The translations under genes were made by a program, and so were the position numbers. DNA of 12,190 nt from Candidatus Peregrinibacteria bacterium (lineage in GTDB: Bacteria; Patescibacteriota; Gracilibacteria; UM-FILTER-43-11), in contig JAFGNE010000069.1 of the NCBI GenBank assembly GCA_016927155.1, forward strand, positions 1 through 12,190, read 5' to 3'. Of this stretch, positions 11,922 to 12,190 are shown piece after piece (position 1 is the stretch's first letter; each line of letters begins with the position of its first letter). The notes below the pieces were generated by a model. The model searched no databases. It was not told the DNA's origin and saw only the letters and a program-made list of their open reading frames with translations.

Positions 11922-12190
11922 TTACCTCGCCGCCAATAATCGGCTATGGTCCGCCACGGTTTTCCTGATGAGCGGTAAATCGGCCGTATTCCGTAGGATT
12001 TGCTGGACGTCCTCTTTGAGGCCAGTCAGGAAATTATGGCCGTCCCTGAGTGCGCAGATGTCATCGCGCATGTCTTCCAAAAGCACACCTTGATGGCGGA
12101 TTTGTCCGGAAAGATTCGCGTCCACGCGATCAATTTTTTCATCCAAGCTACCCACTTTTTCATCCAGGGCGCTTACCTTGCCATCCAAGC
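11922..12190 (-). CDS. Coiled-coil protein, C-terminal part
   Basis: The frame is open from the right edge to a TAA at 11924-11922, so the N-terminus is missing. The TTG at 12188 is probably internal. The first 28 residues visible are four near-heptads of the pattern LDxKVxx (LDGKVSA, LDEKVGS, LDEKIDR, VDANLSG), a clear parallel coiled coil. Then HQGVLLEDMRDDICALRDG and ADLPLIRKTVADHSRLLAAR continue as helix. No signal peptide or membrane span lies in the visible part. Function unknown. Proteins of this look occur near many gene types and say little about role. It is codirectional with tyrS, but tyrS has its own -10 box. Confidence 0.7.
   Translation of the reverse strand, partial: LDGKVSALDEKVGSLDEKIDRVDANLSGQIRHQGVLLEDMRDDICALRDGHNFLTGLKEDVQQILRNTADLPLIRKTVADHSRLLAAR

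Noticed and set aside
1..12190. CRISPR arrays, transposases, toxin-antitoxin pairs or phage structural genes
   Set aside because: I found no regularly spaced repeats of CRISPR size, no DDE or recombinase motifs and no recognisable phage or toxin genes on either strand.

Overview
The window looks like a chromosomal segment of an uncultured bacterium, most likely Patescibacteria/CPR (inference from gene content and style, not from a database match). Pointers are a run of small orphan helical proteins, an RRM-type RNA-binding protein, a Janus/Ocnus-like protein beside a uracil phosphoribosyltransferase, compact spacing, and start codons with no Shine-Dalgarno sequence. UGA behaves as an ordinary stop, so the UGA-glycine code of Gracilibacteria/Absconditabacteria is not in use.

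Left part (1-4313). A secreted protein gene runs off the left edge on the minus strand. It shares a 130-bp divergent promoter region with a 513-aa Wzx/MOP-type flippase. The flippase converges with a small minus-strand gene that sits directly behind tRNA-Glu(CTC). Divergent from that tRNA is an RRM protein gene with a roughly 100-nt leader and a strong terminator. A 23-bp perfect inverted repeat separates it from tRNA-Val(TAC). Behind tRNA-Val, in the same direction, follow a putative Janus/Ocnus (PHPT1-like) gene and a upp-like gene. Both tRNAs encode CCA and lie 15-18 nt ahead of a protein start codon, so tRNA-mRNA cotranscripts are likely.

Centre (4314-10382). A clear extended -10 promoter starts a tightly packed plus-strand array. 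It encodes proteins of 127, 69, 89, 313, 160 (C-terminal membrane anchor) and 847 aa. After a 74-bp paired-hairpin repeat come a 299-aa lysozyme/transglycosylase-like protein and a 30-codon ORF. I recognise none of the first six. Their packing and the single membrane-anchored member suggest one helical, envelope-associated assembly with a peptidoglycan-active partner. This is the best candidate here for an undescribed system, but its function is unknown.

Right part (10383-12190). An AT-rich gap carries three evenly spaced TGTACA palindromes and then a coding-like frame without a convincing start. That frame overlaps the 3' end of minus-strand tyrS by 8 bp. Upstream of tyrS, a coiled-coil protein gene runs off the right edge on the minus strand.
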